This document shows positions 12,300-22,541 of a stretch of DNA of 64,000 nucleotides, piece after piece. The stretch's first letter is position 1, and every line of letters begins with the position of its first letter. A program made the translations under genes and the position numbers. The stretch spans positions 29,018,531-29,082,530 of the forward strand of contig NC_088910.1 of NCBI RefSeq assembly GCF_963576675.1, written 5' to 3'. A model generated the notes under the pieces. The model was not told where the DNA came from, made no database searches, and saw only the letters and a program-made list of their open reading frames with translations. The stretch is from Euphorbia lathyris. Taxonomy: Eukaryota; Streptophyta; Magnoliopsida; Malpighiales; Euphorbiaceae.

Positions 12300-12850
12300 T
12301 TAGATCTAATCTAATACATATTTAATAGATATAATAAAAATAACTTACAAAATATCCCAACGAAAAAAAATTATATGACGATAAAAAAATAGGAAAGGAT
12401 CCATTCAACTTCCATTCATTTAACTTTAATAAATAGAATTAAAATCAATATTACTAAAAAAAATTATATTTATATTTAATAGATATAATAAAAATAACTT
12501 TTAAAATATCACAACGAAAAAAATTATATAACGACAAAAAATACGTAGGGATCCATTGAAATTCTCTTTATTTAACTTTAAAAAATAACATTAAAACCAA
12601 TGTAACTGAATTTTTTTTTATAACACATTGACAAAAAAATATGTGAGATCCATTTAATAAATAGCACTAAAACTAACATAATTGAAAAAAATTATATTTA
12701 TATTTAATAGATATAATAAAATAACTTATAAAATATCCCAACGAAAACAAATTATATAACGATAAAAATATGTAAGGATCCATTCAAATTCCATTCATTT
12801 AACTTTAATAAATAACATTAAAACCAATAGAACTAAAAAAATTATAACAT
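12300..12850. repeat. Degenerate tandem array (units about 160-220 bp)
   Basis: Units contain 'atatttaatagatataataa', 'aacgaaaa', 'attatataacga' and 'ggatccatt', with starts near 12,305, 12,470 and 12,692 and a partial unit near 12,610. The units are clearly diverged from each other. The array lies in the right part of the outer Helitron. No coding potential. Confidence 0.6.
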
Positions 12851-13325
12851 ATTTAATTTTTTGATGTAATAATTAACACAATATTTAAACTTCCAAACTA
12901 CTATATAAACCAAATAAAATTTAAAAAGAAAGACATGCTTATTTCAAATTCATGGATTTATCAAAGATTTTTGAAAGCACGAGAAAAAGAATTTTGAGGA
13001 GAGCTAGAATTTGATTGAAAAAACATCGCCACAAAGTGTAGTAAATATTTTAAAATTGCAAAATTATATAGAAAAAGTATTATACAAGAACGGAAAGGAA
13101 TGACCATTGCAAACATGGCCAATAGATTATGACTTCAACAACTTCCAAAACTTATTATCAAGCAATTATAAAGATATGTATGTTAATTTATTTACAATTT
13201 ATAAATTTAAATTATTTTAAAACAAAATATTAATATCACTACATGTAAATGATATAAAATTTTAAAAATATTTAAAATATTGTACAAAAAAAATCCACTC
13301 ACACAACGCGCGGGCACAATACTAG

Positions 13326-14230
13326 TTATTTATAGAGAGTGAATCAAGAGTTTCTTGAAGATGCTATTATAAATATTTTAAAATGTTAATAACTAAGTCT
13401 ATCACATATAAGTTAATCAAAACAACAATAAAATTATCAAATATTTATAATATTTACTGTGTTACTAGTATAATTATAAATAATCAAATAAAAAATATAA
13501 GAAACCTATTTTGTTTATTTGACGAATTTATTTAAAAGGTGTACAATAGTTAAATAACTATCAAATTAATCCATTTAAATTTTTTATGAGATAAAATTAA
13601 AATTGGTTTTATTTAAAATATTAAAATTAAATTTATATAATTTCTTTCATTAAAGTAAAACATACACTTCAGGCAAAACATTAACATGAAATTTCAACCT
13701 TATACCGTAAAAATATCACCTATTGTTTTCTAGTGAAATGACGTATATATTTCTTTTTATTTTGAGAGTCCATTATTACCCAATTCAACTTCTCATAGAC
13801 CACGTGTTTTTCTCTGGAGAAAGACCATAGTATCAAATTTTTATGCCTACAAATAAAAAAGGACAGAGATAAAATTTGTTGACCAATTTATTAAATGGTA
13901 AATGGAGACCAGCAGAGCGGCGGTGCAATGTGAATTGCACTGTAAGAATTTAATAGGAAAAGTCAGAAAAAGCCAAATCTGGGGGTACTTTAGTAATTAA
14001 GGACACTCCTGCTGCTTTCTTTGTTTTGGGGGTCTCTCTTCGCTGGAGAACGAACGAACGAAAGGCAAGAACAAAGAAGTTTTGTAGAGCAAAGGTTGAT
14101 TGAAAATCGGAAATTCCGCATTCTGCGCATCATAATTCTCATATATTAATCATCCAAATTCCTTCTTCTCCCGATCCAAGATCTTCCCTCCTCCTTTCAC
14201 CTTCTTTCTAAACGGAGCTTCCGGATATTT
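13326..14230 (+). promoter_or_regulatory. Upstream region and 5' leader start of the TBL gene
   Basis: The stretch from the Helitron end to about 14,000 is AT-rich and holds no gene. From about 14,020 composition changes to C/T-rich and GA-rich leader-like sequence ('ggtctctcttcgctggag', 'cgaacgaacgaaag'). I infer transcription starts somewhere around 13,950-14,100, since spliced leader exons follow. I could not assign a convincing TATA box. Confidence 0.4.
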
Positions 14231-14847
14231 ATGACTCTCAGGTCCCCTTTCACTATCTAATTCCTGTTTACGTTTCCTTTTTTTTATATTTCATGGGGAT
14301 TTTAAGGCATACTGAGTTAAATCACAATCAACTCTTAGGTTTTTTTTTTTTTTTGGTTTATTGGATTTATCTAGAAATGGTTGTTAGAATAATTTCACGA
14401 AACTTGAAGAATTTGGAAGCTGAATTGGAAGGATTTCCTTTTTAATTAAATGTAACTATAGATTCATTGATTGATGCTTAAGTTACATCTATCTTTATCT
14501 TATCTATATTAATCAGTGGTTTTTTCCTTTTTCAAGGATGTGTTTCAATTCACTGAATTTCTTTTTATTTGGTATGTTAAATTGTTCATGCCGTAGTGTT
14601 TTGCCATTTCAGGTTACTGAAGACGATTGATGTTCATCGTTGAATTGAAGAATAAAGCTGCCGCGAGTCATCATCTGGTAGCCGATAATCTGAATTAGGG
14701 AAGTACGAGATTCAATTGAATATTATTGGAGTTTGTGGCTTGCGGGCCCTTTTCGGAAATTTGTTTCAGCTATGGAAATCCGATTATTGGAGGTCAATTA
14801 GTTTATCATAGTCTGTTATGATCCACATGTTTCAGTTTTGTTGGTAG
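14231..14847 (+). promoter_or_regulatory. Spliced 5' leader with three upstream ORFs ahead of the TBL start
   Basis: A leader intron can be read at 14,242-14,612 (CAG|GT donor, TTTCAG acceptor). In the spliced leader three small ORFs precede the main start. The first begins at 14,231, crosses the intron and ends at 14,643 (13 codons before the stop). The second is 14,772-14,801 (MEIRLLEVN). The third is 14,818-14,847 (MIHMFQFCW). All end before the main ATG at 14,869. Such uORFs often lower translation of the main frame; that effect is inferred, not shown. Confidence 0.5.
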
Positions 14848-14868
14848 AGTTACTTGATTTGGAAAGCA

Positions 14869-17800
14869 ATGACTCTAGATTCACCAAAGAGCCTCCCTGG
14901 ATTGCTCGCGTTACCACGGTCTCTTTCTTCCATCGTTGTCTCTGTAGGAGGTCTTGCCATTTTCTTAGTTTTTGCTTCTTTACTCCTTGTTTCTTTCCCC
15001 AATATACATGGGTATTTTTACGGTGTTGTTACTTCTAATAAATTGGTTTCGGCCGATTATCCTACAATCGAGAATCGCGTTGATAGTAATGTAGATGTAT
15101 TAAATAGGAATGCTACATCTGGATCTAGTTTAGAAGCACCCGCTACTTCTTCTAGCGGTGTAAATGAAAGTGTAAATGTCAGTGATAAATATTCTTCGCC
15201 GTCTAAACCTAATTTACCAGTTACTTCTTCTGATGCGAGCCAAAAGGAGGGTGTCAAGGAGAAGGGTGGTTCAGTGATAGAAGGAAAAGAAGGTAAAGGA
15301 CTTGATGAAAATAGTGCAGTTGCTTCTTCTGCTGTGAGCAATGCAACAACGATTGGTTCAGATGATAATGGTATGCTATTTTTAAAAATATATATGGAAG
15401 TTTTTGATATATTCACTTGCATTATGGAGTTCCTATATTAGCATTTGCTGATTTTATTAGTTTCTCTAAATGCATTGAATTGACGTTTTAGCTACCGATT
15501 AATTGTTAAGCCTGGAATTAGTCTTTTGTTGTTTCAAATAGATCTTTGAAGAGATTTACTTCCACTCTACTATTCATTTCTTGTTAGTAGTTACCATGTA
15601 TACACACACTCAGCAAATAGAGAAATGGGAAAACATGCTACATGTAGAACCACATAAATTCACCAAATAATTTTTCTTTTAAACTCTCATAATATCTACG
15701 CATTTCCTCTTATGATTTGAAAAGATCTGTAATCAATTTGTATAATTCCTTCATCCAAATTAGATAGTAGATTTGCTCTTAATTTTTCAATCTCATACCT
15801 GACTTTTATTAGTATTATTAGCATAAAAAACATAATCTCTTAACTGTAAAATAGGGTTTATCTGAAAGCCAATGGGCTTGAGGCCCTAATGGTTTCAATA
15901 TCCCTGCAAGATGCAAAATGTGTTCCCAAATCCTGGTATCAAACTTGACTGGGGCATGGAAAGCCTTAGAAGATGAGTAGCTCAACCTTAACAAGGTTGA
16001 ACTGCTCGCCTCGATCCTTCTATGGTGCCCAAAGAAGCATTGGTTTTGATACATTATCTACTTTGGTATACTGGGTGTGTTCTGTTCTTTGAATCTCATG
16101 TGATTTAGTCCTGGAGTCTGCAAAAAATTTGCAACTTAATTAAGGATCCTATAATTGTATGCAGCCTGCTCTTACAGGGCATGATACGTATATTATTGTT
16201 GGTTTTGTTACATCTTCACGTATTTCCAGTGTGAATGGGAATGTGGCTTCAGTTTTTGTTGCAAAAGAATGTGCTCATGATAGAGTCTTTTTGGGGCTTC
16301 CTTTCATTATCTCCCTCTTTCATGATCTGGAAAGATTCTAATTTGTGGTTTTCATTTGTAAACAAATAGGTTGTGATCTGTACCGTGGAAGTTGGTTTTT
16401 TGATCCACTGGGACCTCTGTATACAAACAACACGTGCCCTGTTGTGACACAGATGCAGAACTGCCAGGGGAATGGAAGGCCTGACAGCGAATATGAGAAT
16501 TGGCGTTGGAAACCTGCCGAATGTGAACTTCCACGATTTGATGCCAAGAAATTTCTGGAATTGATGAGAGGGAAGACTCTAGCTTTCATTGGTGACTCAG
16601 TTGCTCGAAACCAGATGGAATCAATGTTGTGCCTTCTCTGGCAGGCAAGTATAGTTGATTCTTTTGATGTTTTTGATTCCATGAGAAATTTTGGGCTCCA
16701 TATTGTGGCAGGATCTGTACATACATTTTTTTTATCTCAGGATACCTGTATCTTAAATTTATCACGTGTCAGCCAAATATTTCTCTTTGTTTCCTTTACA
16801 AGCGTGGTGCATAGAGGTTTGTAAGCTTTCATGTGTCTTCCCATTTGGTAATGGACTATTTGATGCCTTATATGTGTGTGTGTGTGTTTGTATATATATT
16901 TGGATTAGTGTTACTGAGTTCCATTCTTATGAAATGAAATGGCTCCTACTAAACATGCAATTTTGTTATTTTAGATCACTTAGTCTTACTTTTTCTCTAA
17001 TACGTGACTTACAGAAACATTTTATTTTGTTAAAACTCATTAAAACTTTTCTGATGTGTTTAGGTGGAAGTTCCAAAAAACAGGGGGAACAAAAGAATGC
17101 AGCGATATTACTTCAGGTCTACTAATACCATGATTGTTCGTATTTGGTCCTCTTGGCTTGTTCATAAAACGGCAGATCCTGTTGAGATTGCTCCACAGAG
17201 TGTTGTGAAGCTTCACCTTGATGCTCCAGATGAGGATTTCATGCAATATATCACAGGTTTCGATGTGGTTGTACTTTCCTCTGGCCATTGGTTTGCTAAG
17301 CAGTCGGTGTACATGTTGAACAACGAAGTTGTCGGAGGACAGTTGTGGTGGCCAGACAAGTCTCGTCCCATGAAGGTTCATAATGTCGAAGCATTTGCTA
17401 TATCGACAGAGACAATTCTCACATCTCTTGTTACCCATCCGAATTACACTGGCCTGACCATTTTGCGGACCTATTCACCGGATCATTACGAAGGTGGAGC
17501 CTGGAATACTGGGGGATCATGTACTGGGAAGGTAAAACCTCTTGGGCAAGGCAAATTGGTTGAAAATGGATTTACAGACACAATGCACAAGCAACAGGTA
17601 GGAGCTTTTAGTCGTGCGATTAAGAAGGCAACAAACAAGTCGAAGTTAAAGTTGATGGATATCACAGAACCTTTTGGTTATCGGCATGATGGGCATCCAG
17701 GCCCATATAGAAGTCCTGACCCGAAGAAACAAACGAAACGTGGACCTGATGGAAGGCCTCCACCACAGGATTGCTTGCACTGGTGCATGCCCGGTCCGGT

Positions 17801-17873
17801 TGATACTTGGAATGAATTTGTGCTTGAATTAATAAGGAGAGAATTTGAGGGAAAAAAGGAGTCATCAGAATGA
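14869..17873 (+). CDS. Trichome birefringence-like protein (TBL; YLS7/TBL17-TBL18 type), 3 coding exons, 528 aa
   Basis: Members of this family are Golgi membrane proteins that O-acetylate cell-wall polysaccharides. Coding exons are 14,869-15,370, 16,370-16,644 and 17,064-17,873, and all phases agree. Residues about 22-45 form one membrane-spanning segment after a short N-terminus (type II anchor). Residues 46-167 are a Ser/Asn-rich stem of low conservation. The TBL domain starts with 'CDLYRGSW' at 169. The catalytic GDS motif ('FIGDSVARN') is at 242-244 and the second catalytic motif DxxH ('DCLHWCMPGP') at 495-498. Length fits the family. The second intron uses a GC donor (GCAAGT at 16,645). 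I chose the ATG at 14,869 because the frame upstream lacks another ATG and a compact membrane anchor follows. The YLS7/TBL17-18 assignment rests on remembered resemblance and is tentative; the TBL family call is firm. Confidence 0.93.
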
Positions 17874-19400
17874 GATTGTAGCTTTTGGTTGCCACGGCAC
17901 ATATAGTTTTTTGTTTCTATTATTGTTAATTGCAAGATAGCTCGAGTTTGTTGTAAGATCAAAGGCAAATATAAATTTTAGAAGCGGGACAAAAATATTG
18001 TTGCGATATCATCTGCAGCAAAGGCCTCGAATTTTTGGTCAAATATCAGCATGAAGTTGTAGAGAGATGTAACATTTGATTATGGGATTATTGTTTTGAT
18101 ATAGGTAGCTCTATAAAAAAAAAAAAGCTTTATTGAATCTCATCTGGAATAGTTGTTCATGCTACTTATTAATGAACCCCTTATATGGATAGTTCTGTTA
18201 TGTGTGGATGACAGCGTGTACCACATAAATTATTGTTGAGAAATCCCTCAACTCTACATTGGATTTGTATGGATTCGTTTTGTAGATTTGCAATGCGGGA
18301 ATTCACTTGTGCAGATATGATAAATAGGTAAATTACATCCATGGTCTCTGAATTTTGTACTTATTTTCATTAAGAGCTTTGAATTTCAAAACTAACGTTA
18401 TGGCTCCTAAATTTTATAGTTTACTAGCATAATATCTTCTGTTAACATTGATCAAAATGATGAATCGAGTAAGGTAACCCTCATAGAACTAGCAAAAATG
18501 ATAGCAACTTGAATAATTGATTTGTTTTGTTTTGATTGGTACATTTTCAACTTTTTTGGCACCAAATTTTATCATCGATCTCTATTTTATTTCCACAAGT
18601 CTCTATTTTTACTACAACTCACAACACTGTATTATATTATGCTCCAAAAAAAAAAATATTCTCTTACTTTATTCTATACAACATAATATTTTATTACAAT
18701 GTATGATAGTTTAAATTAATCAATAATAATTTTTTACAATGATTTAATAATTATATGTGTTTTAATTCATATATAGTCAAAATTAGAATACTTGATTATA
18801 ACTATTAAAAAGTAGTTAATTAATAATTGCAAAAATATATTTATAATATACAACGAAGTATTACCAAGTAAAAGAATATAAGAAAAATAGGATAAATAAA
18901 TTATTGGTTCTCTTCTTTTTATCTAACATACTGTTTAGTCTCTCTGTTTTAAAAATATATTATAAAGTTTTTTTTTTGTCACTCTTTACCTTTTAGTCAT
19001 TTTATCTATTTTTTTTTCAACGGTTGTATTCAGCATAAATAGACAAGCAGAGAATAACAAAATAGCATGGTCATTTTGTGTTACACTATAACTATCCTCA
19101 AAGTTAAAATATACTTAGTTAAAAATCTAAAAAAACAAACAACCACACAAAAAGGTTAACAGTGACTAGACATCGACCTTATTCAAAATAAGAGGAACAA
19201 TATATTATGTAAAAAAATAAGGATTAATAAATTATTTACCAAAAAAATATATTCCATTTAAAACAATACCAAATACAAATATATACAACAATAAAATCAT
19301 AAACCCATAAACCTCATTTATCTAACAAAAACCATAACTAATATTAGATAAAACAAAATCAAAACAATTAAATAATTAGAATTAAAAAAATATTATAATA
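17874..19400. other. TBL 3' flank and AT-rich intergenic DNA
   Basis: The first 250 bp or so are probably the 3' UTR of the TBL gene. Around 18,325-18,480 there is a phrase of a type seen in dispersed plant repeats ('aattacatccatggtctctgaattttgtac'-like, followed by a similar 'gagctttgaatttcaaaac'). The rest is AT-rich with no recognisable gene. Confidence 0.4.
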
Positions 19401-20480
19401 TTAATTGGTGTTGCTACAGGAACCTTTATAATTCTTGGGTTGTCTTCATTCTCTCGCCTGGACTGATCTTGCAAGGATTGATCAGCATTCTTTGCATTGC
19501 ACAGAGAGGGAGTTCGGGACTGGTGGCGTCGTACCGGAGAGACTCATTTCCACTGATCGGGTGCCCATACCTCTCATTCAACTTTTTAGAGATATATCTT
19601 GTCGGTGATAGCAGGTCGAGCAGTTGATATTTTCAGATTTGTTCATGTACCTGAATATTTTTTCTACTATCACGAGTTTTTCTTTTACTTCAACCATTTC
19701 GATTGCATGTTCTTACCTTATGATGCCAACGACCTCTTGGACAGAATCAAAGTTTTCCGTCAAATGCCATGGGATGTCGTCCAATAGCTTTTGTTGTTGG
19801 GGCTCTAGGACTTCACTTTCTTCAACCATATCCAGAATTAGGTCGTCATTGACCCCACAGATTTGGTGCGCCTCTTCTTCAGTTCTTCCCTGGATCTTAG
19901 TTGTGGAGAATGCACACGCTCACCAACCAATTTGATGTGGTTGAATCCTGAGAGTCCGCATGCCAAGTCCGCATGCCAACCTGCAACTGCATAGAAGTAA
20001 GGTCGGAGTAGGAGTCATTGTACGAACAATCCGCACCGATACTTAAGTCAGATTATGAAAGGACTGGAGAATGATCACAATCAATAAACAAAGTTATAAT
20101 GTAAGCTTAATATAATGAATGAACTTGTGTACCTTGTGCTGAGCTTACTTTATTCATACTGATGTTGAGCTATAAAAAACGGTTATGAATTATGGAGCGG
20201 GGTGAGTCATGTATCTCCTATTGATAAGTGGCCAAATATCAGTGTCTGATATTCCTCAAGACTACTATGCTCGTGATTTATGGATCGGACGTGATCATGA
20301 CAACGAATGTGTCATTGACTAGGTCTAGTGAGACTTTCCGAATCAAATTTTCCGATACACAATCGTATTGTTGTATTTTACAGAGGAGACATCACGTACT
20401 TCCTATCTTTGAGAGTTGGTTCGGGCTCCTAACGGTATCACATGGCATAGTTATAATTGCGTAATATCACTCGCCTTTTG
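19400..20480. other. Higher-GC unrecognised segment
   Basis: Base composition rises here relative to its surroundings, as in decayed coding or retroelement DNA. Open frames at 19,599-19,787 and 19,624-19,935 overlap each other and show no domain I recognise on either strand. I annotate it only as unexplained sequence. Confidence 0.3.
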
Positions 20481-20660
20481 CACTTTTAATTTCTTCAAGA
20501 TCAACATTGAATTTTTTATTTTTCTTTTAATCTTTGAGAGTTGATTCGGACTCCTAACGGCGTCACATGACAATGCCAGAGTTATAATTGCTTGATATCA
20601 CTCGCCTTTTGCATTTTTAATTTCTTCGGGATCAATATTGACTTTTTTTATTTTTCTTTT
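20406..20660. repeat. Tandem duplication with a 125-bp period
   Basis: 'tctttgagagttg' starts at 20,406 and again at 20,531. Both are followed by matching 'tcctaacgg', 'tcacatg', 'agttataattgc' and 'atatcactcgccttttgca' phrases with scattered differences. The units have diverged slightly, so the event is moderately old. Confidence 0.8.
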
Positions 20661-22200
20661 AATTATTATATTTATTGCCTTAAATTTGATTTTTTTTTTC
20701 TATATATTATTAAAAAGTTGTTTTTAATTTTATAAATATGTATAAAGTTGAATATTTAACAAAATAACCATATCCGCATATTGCATGGGACTTCGACTAA
20801 TTATTAATATAAAAAGAACTTCTATAACTTTATTAAAGTACTGTACAAAGTCACCGTTAATGCGATTACGATTTACCACTAAAAAATAAAAAAATACACT
20901 CTATTTATCCAATTATGCAATTTGTACACGTTTATTTTTTAAAATCACTAATATCTCATGGTATAATTTTTTTTTTTGTTGTTGTTGATAGTGTATACAA
21001 TATAATTTCTCCTACAAAAATTAGTAAGGGATTTGGATTAGATTAGGTGAAAAATAGAAATGGAGGAGAAACAAATAAAAAACATGCATGCATCAATTAA
21101 ACAAGGGTTAATTAGTTTGGCTGATTTGTAGATAAGTATATTTTTTTATTTTGGAATTCCAAAATATTTTTCCCAAAATTCCTTTCTGTTACGTCATTCA
21201 CTTAACAGATTATCCATTTGCCTTGATTTAGATAATGACGACAATCTCTGACATGTCATTCAGTTAACAGATTCCATTAATTTGCCTTGATTTGGTATCA
21301 GCGACAATCATAGAGTTGTGTTTAAAAGAATACTATAAGTATCCATCTACAAATCGGCCGAACTACGTGGTATGGATATGTAATTAACGCTTAAGATGAA
21401 TTTAACAAACTCAACTACAAACATAAAGATGTACTCTGAAACCTCACACGCCAACTCATTAATAACCTTGTGTGTGGTGTGGCAATAAACCCTTCCAGTT
21501 GGATTAGAGCTCTCCATGAAACAAGACCTTACTTTACAAACACTCTTCTTACAACATTTCCTTTTTTTTTTTTAATTAATTTCTATTTCTTCACTCTTTT
21601 TCTTTTAAATAAATAGTATAACTAATCAATAAAATGTTAAAGTGTTACATAATTAGGTTAGGAAGTCTTGATTATACATTATCCTAAATAAGAGGGAATT
21701 AGTCCTAACATTTTATTTAGTCAATTTTTAATTCAAGTATTCACTACTTAGTGGTTTGGAAAATGGATTACCTTTACACTTTTATTTTAATATATAAACC
21801 CTTAATTCAAAATTTAATTAACTAAAGCAGATATTTTTTAAATAATACTATCAAAATAATCAAAAAGCTTTTTCTTCATCCACAATTCTTTATAAATATT
21901 TACTAGCTCTGCCATTAATTAATAAATTATTAAATTTCCAAGACGGACTTCAACCATTTTCTTAACCATAATTTATACTTTCAATTTTACAATTAAAATA
22001 TTAATTATTAACTAATTTCATAATATTATATCTCATATACCTTTTTATTTTTATTTATTTTTTTCATTATTTTCCTACTTTATTTATTTCTCCTCTTTTT
22101 CCTGCTAAACCCTAATTTCATTTCCTTTCAAGAATTTCTGCAATCATATTTATTTTTTTTTGTAATTTTCACTGATTTTTTTTTCTTGTTTTTGTATATT
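20661..22200. other. AT-rich intergenic DNA upstream of the AHL gene
   Basis: No gene is seen. The phrase 'catttgccttgatttag' with neighbouring 'gacaatc' recurs at about 21,208 and 21,281, a short local repeat. From about 22,050 the sequence becomes C/T-rich and includes 'ctaaaccctaatttc', a telo-box-like element often present near plant leader sequences. Transcription of the AHL gene probably begins in this last part; exact position not determinable. Confidence 0.4.
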
Positions 22201-22257
22201 TATGAAAATTTTCTGCTAATAGTGAAGTCACCATTGAAGCTCTGTGCATTCTCTGCA

Positions 22258-22299
22258 ATGGCGGAGATTCAAGGCACAGAAATCACTCAACTGTTGTAA
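22258..22299 (+). promoter_or_regulatory. Possible upstream ORF in the AHL leader (13 aa)
   Basis: An ATG at 22,258 in a favourable context (gcaATGGcg) opens a frame encoding MAEIQGTEITQLL and stops at 22,297-22,299, about 240 bp before the main start. It matters only if transcription starts upstream of it, which I cannot establish. Confidence 0.35.
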
Positions 22300-22541
22300 T
22301 TTCTGCTTTTTGTTTCTGATCTTGGAAGTCTCAGACCCAAGTCTTAGTTTTTGTAGAAACTGGACTAGTTTGACTTCATTTTCAACATATTTTATTTGAT
22401 TTCTAGAGAATTTTGTATTAGAGTGTTGTAATTCTAGCATTTGAAGTTCATAGATTGTTTTTTTTTTTTTTTTTTTTTTGAAACTTTGAAATTTGTTAAA
22501 TTTCTCTAGAGTTTTTCGGGTTTTAAGGGGGTTTTAGAGTG

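Larger units (their letters stand above)
8226..13325 (+). mobile_element. Outer Helitron-like element (interrupted), 3' end at 13,325
   Basis: The right end at 13,322-13,325 reads CTAG, is followed by T, and is preceded by a GC-rich cluster 'aacgcgcggg' in very AT-rich DNA. This fits a Helitron 3' terminus, although the terminal hairpin is degraded. A candidate 5' terminus beginning TCTATATATC lies at 8226. Sequence 8,262-8,870 is an inverted, partial relative of 10,735-12,030 in the nested element, so the two belong to one family. No Rep/helicase coding sequence was seen. The left boundary is less certain than the right. Confidence 0.45.

Noticed and set aside
10858..12850. Regularly spaced repeats considered as a CRISPR array or centromeric satellite
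   Set aside because: Units are long, diverged, have no uniform spacers, and sit within Helitron boundaries in plant DNA. They are internal transposon repeats.
16870..16905. GT/TA microsatellite in the second TBL intron
   Set aside because: A short ordinary simple repeat with no sign of function.
22456..22480. Poly-T run upstream of the AHL start as a retroposon tail
   Set aside because: No retroposon body or target duplication is visible next to it. T-rich leaders are common in plants.
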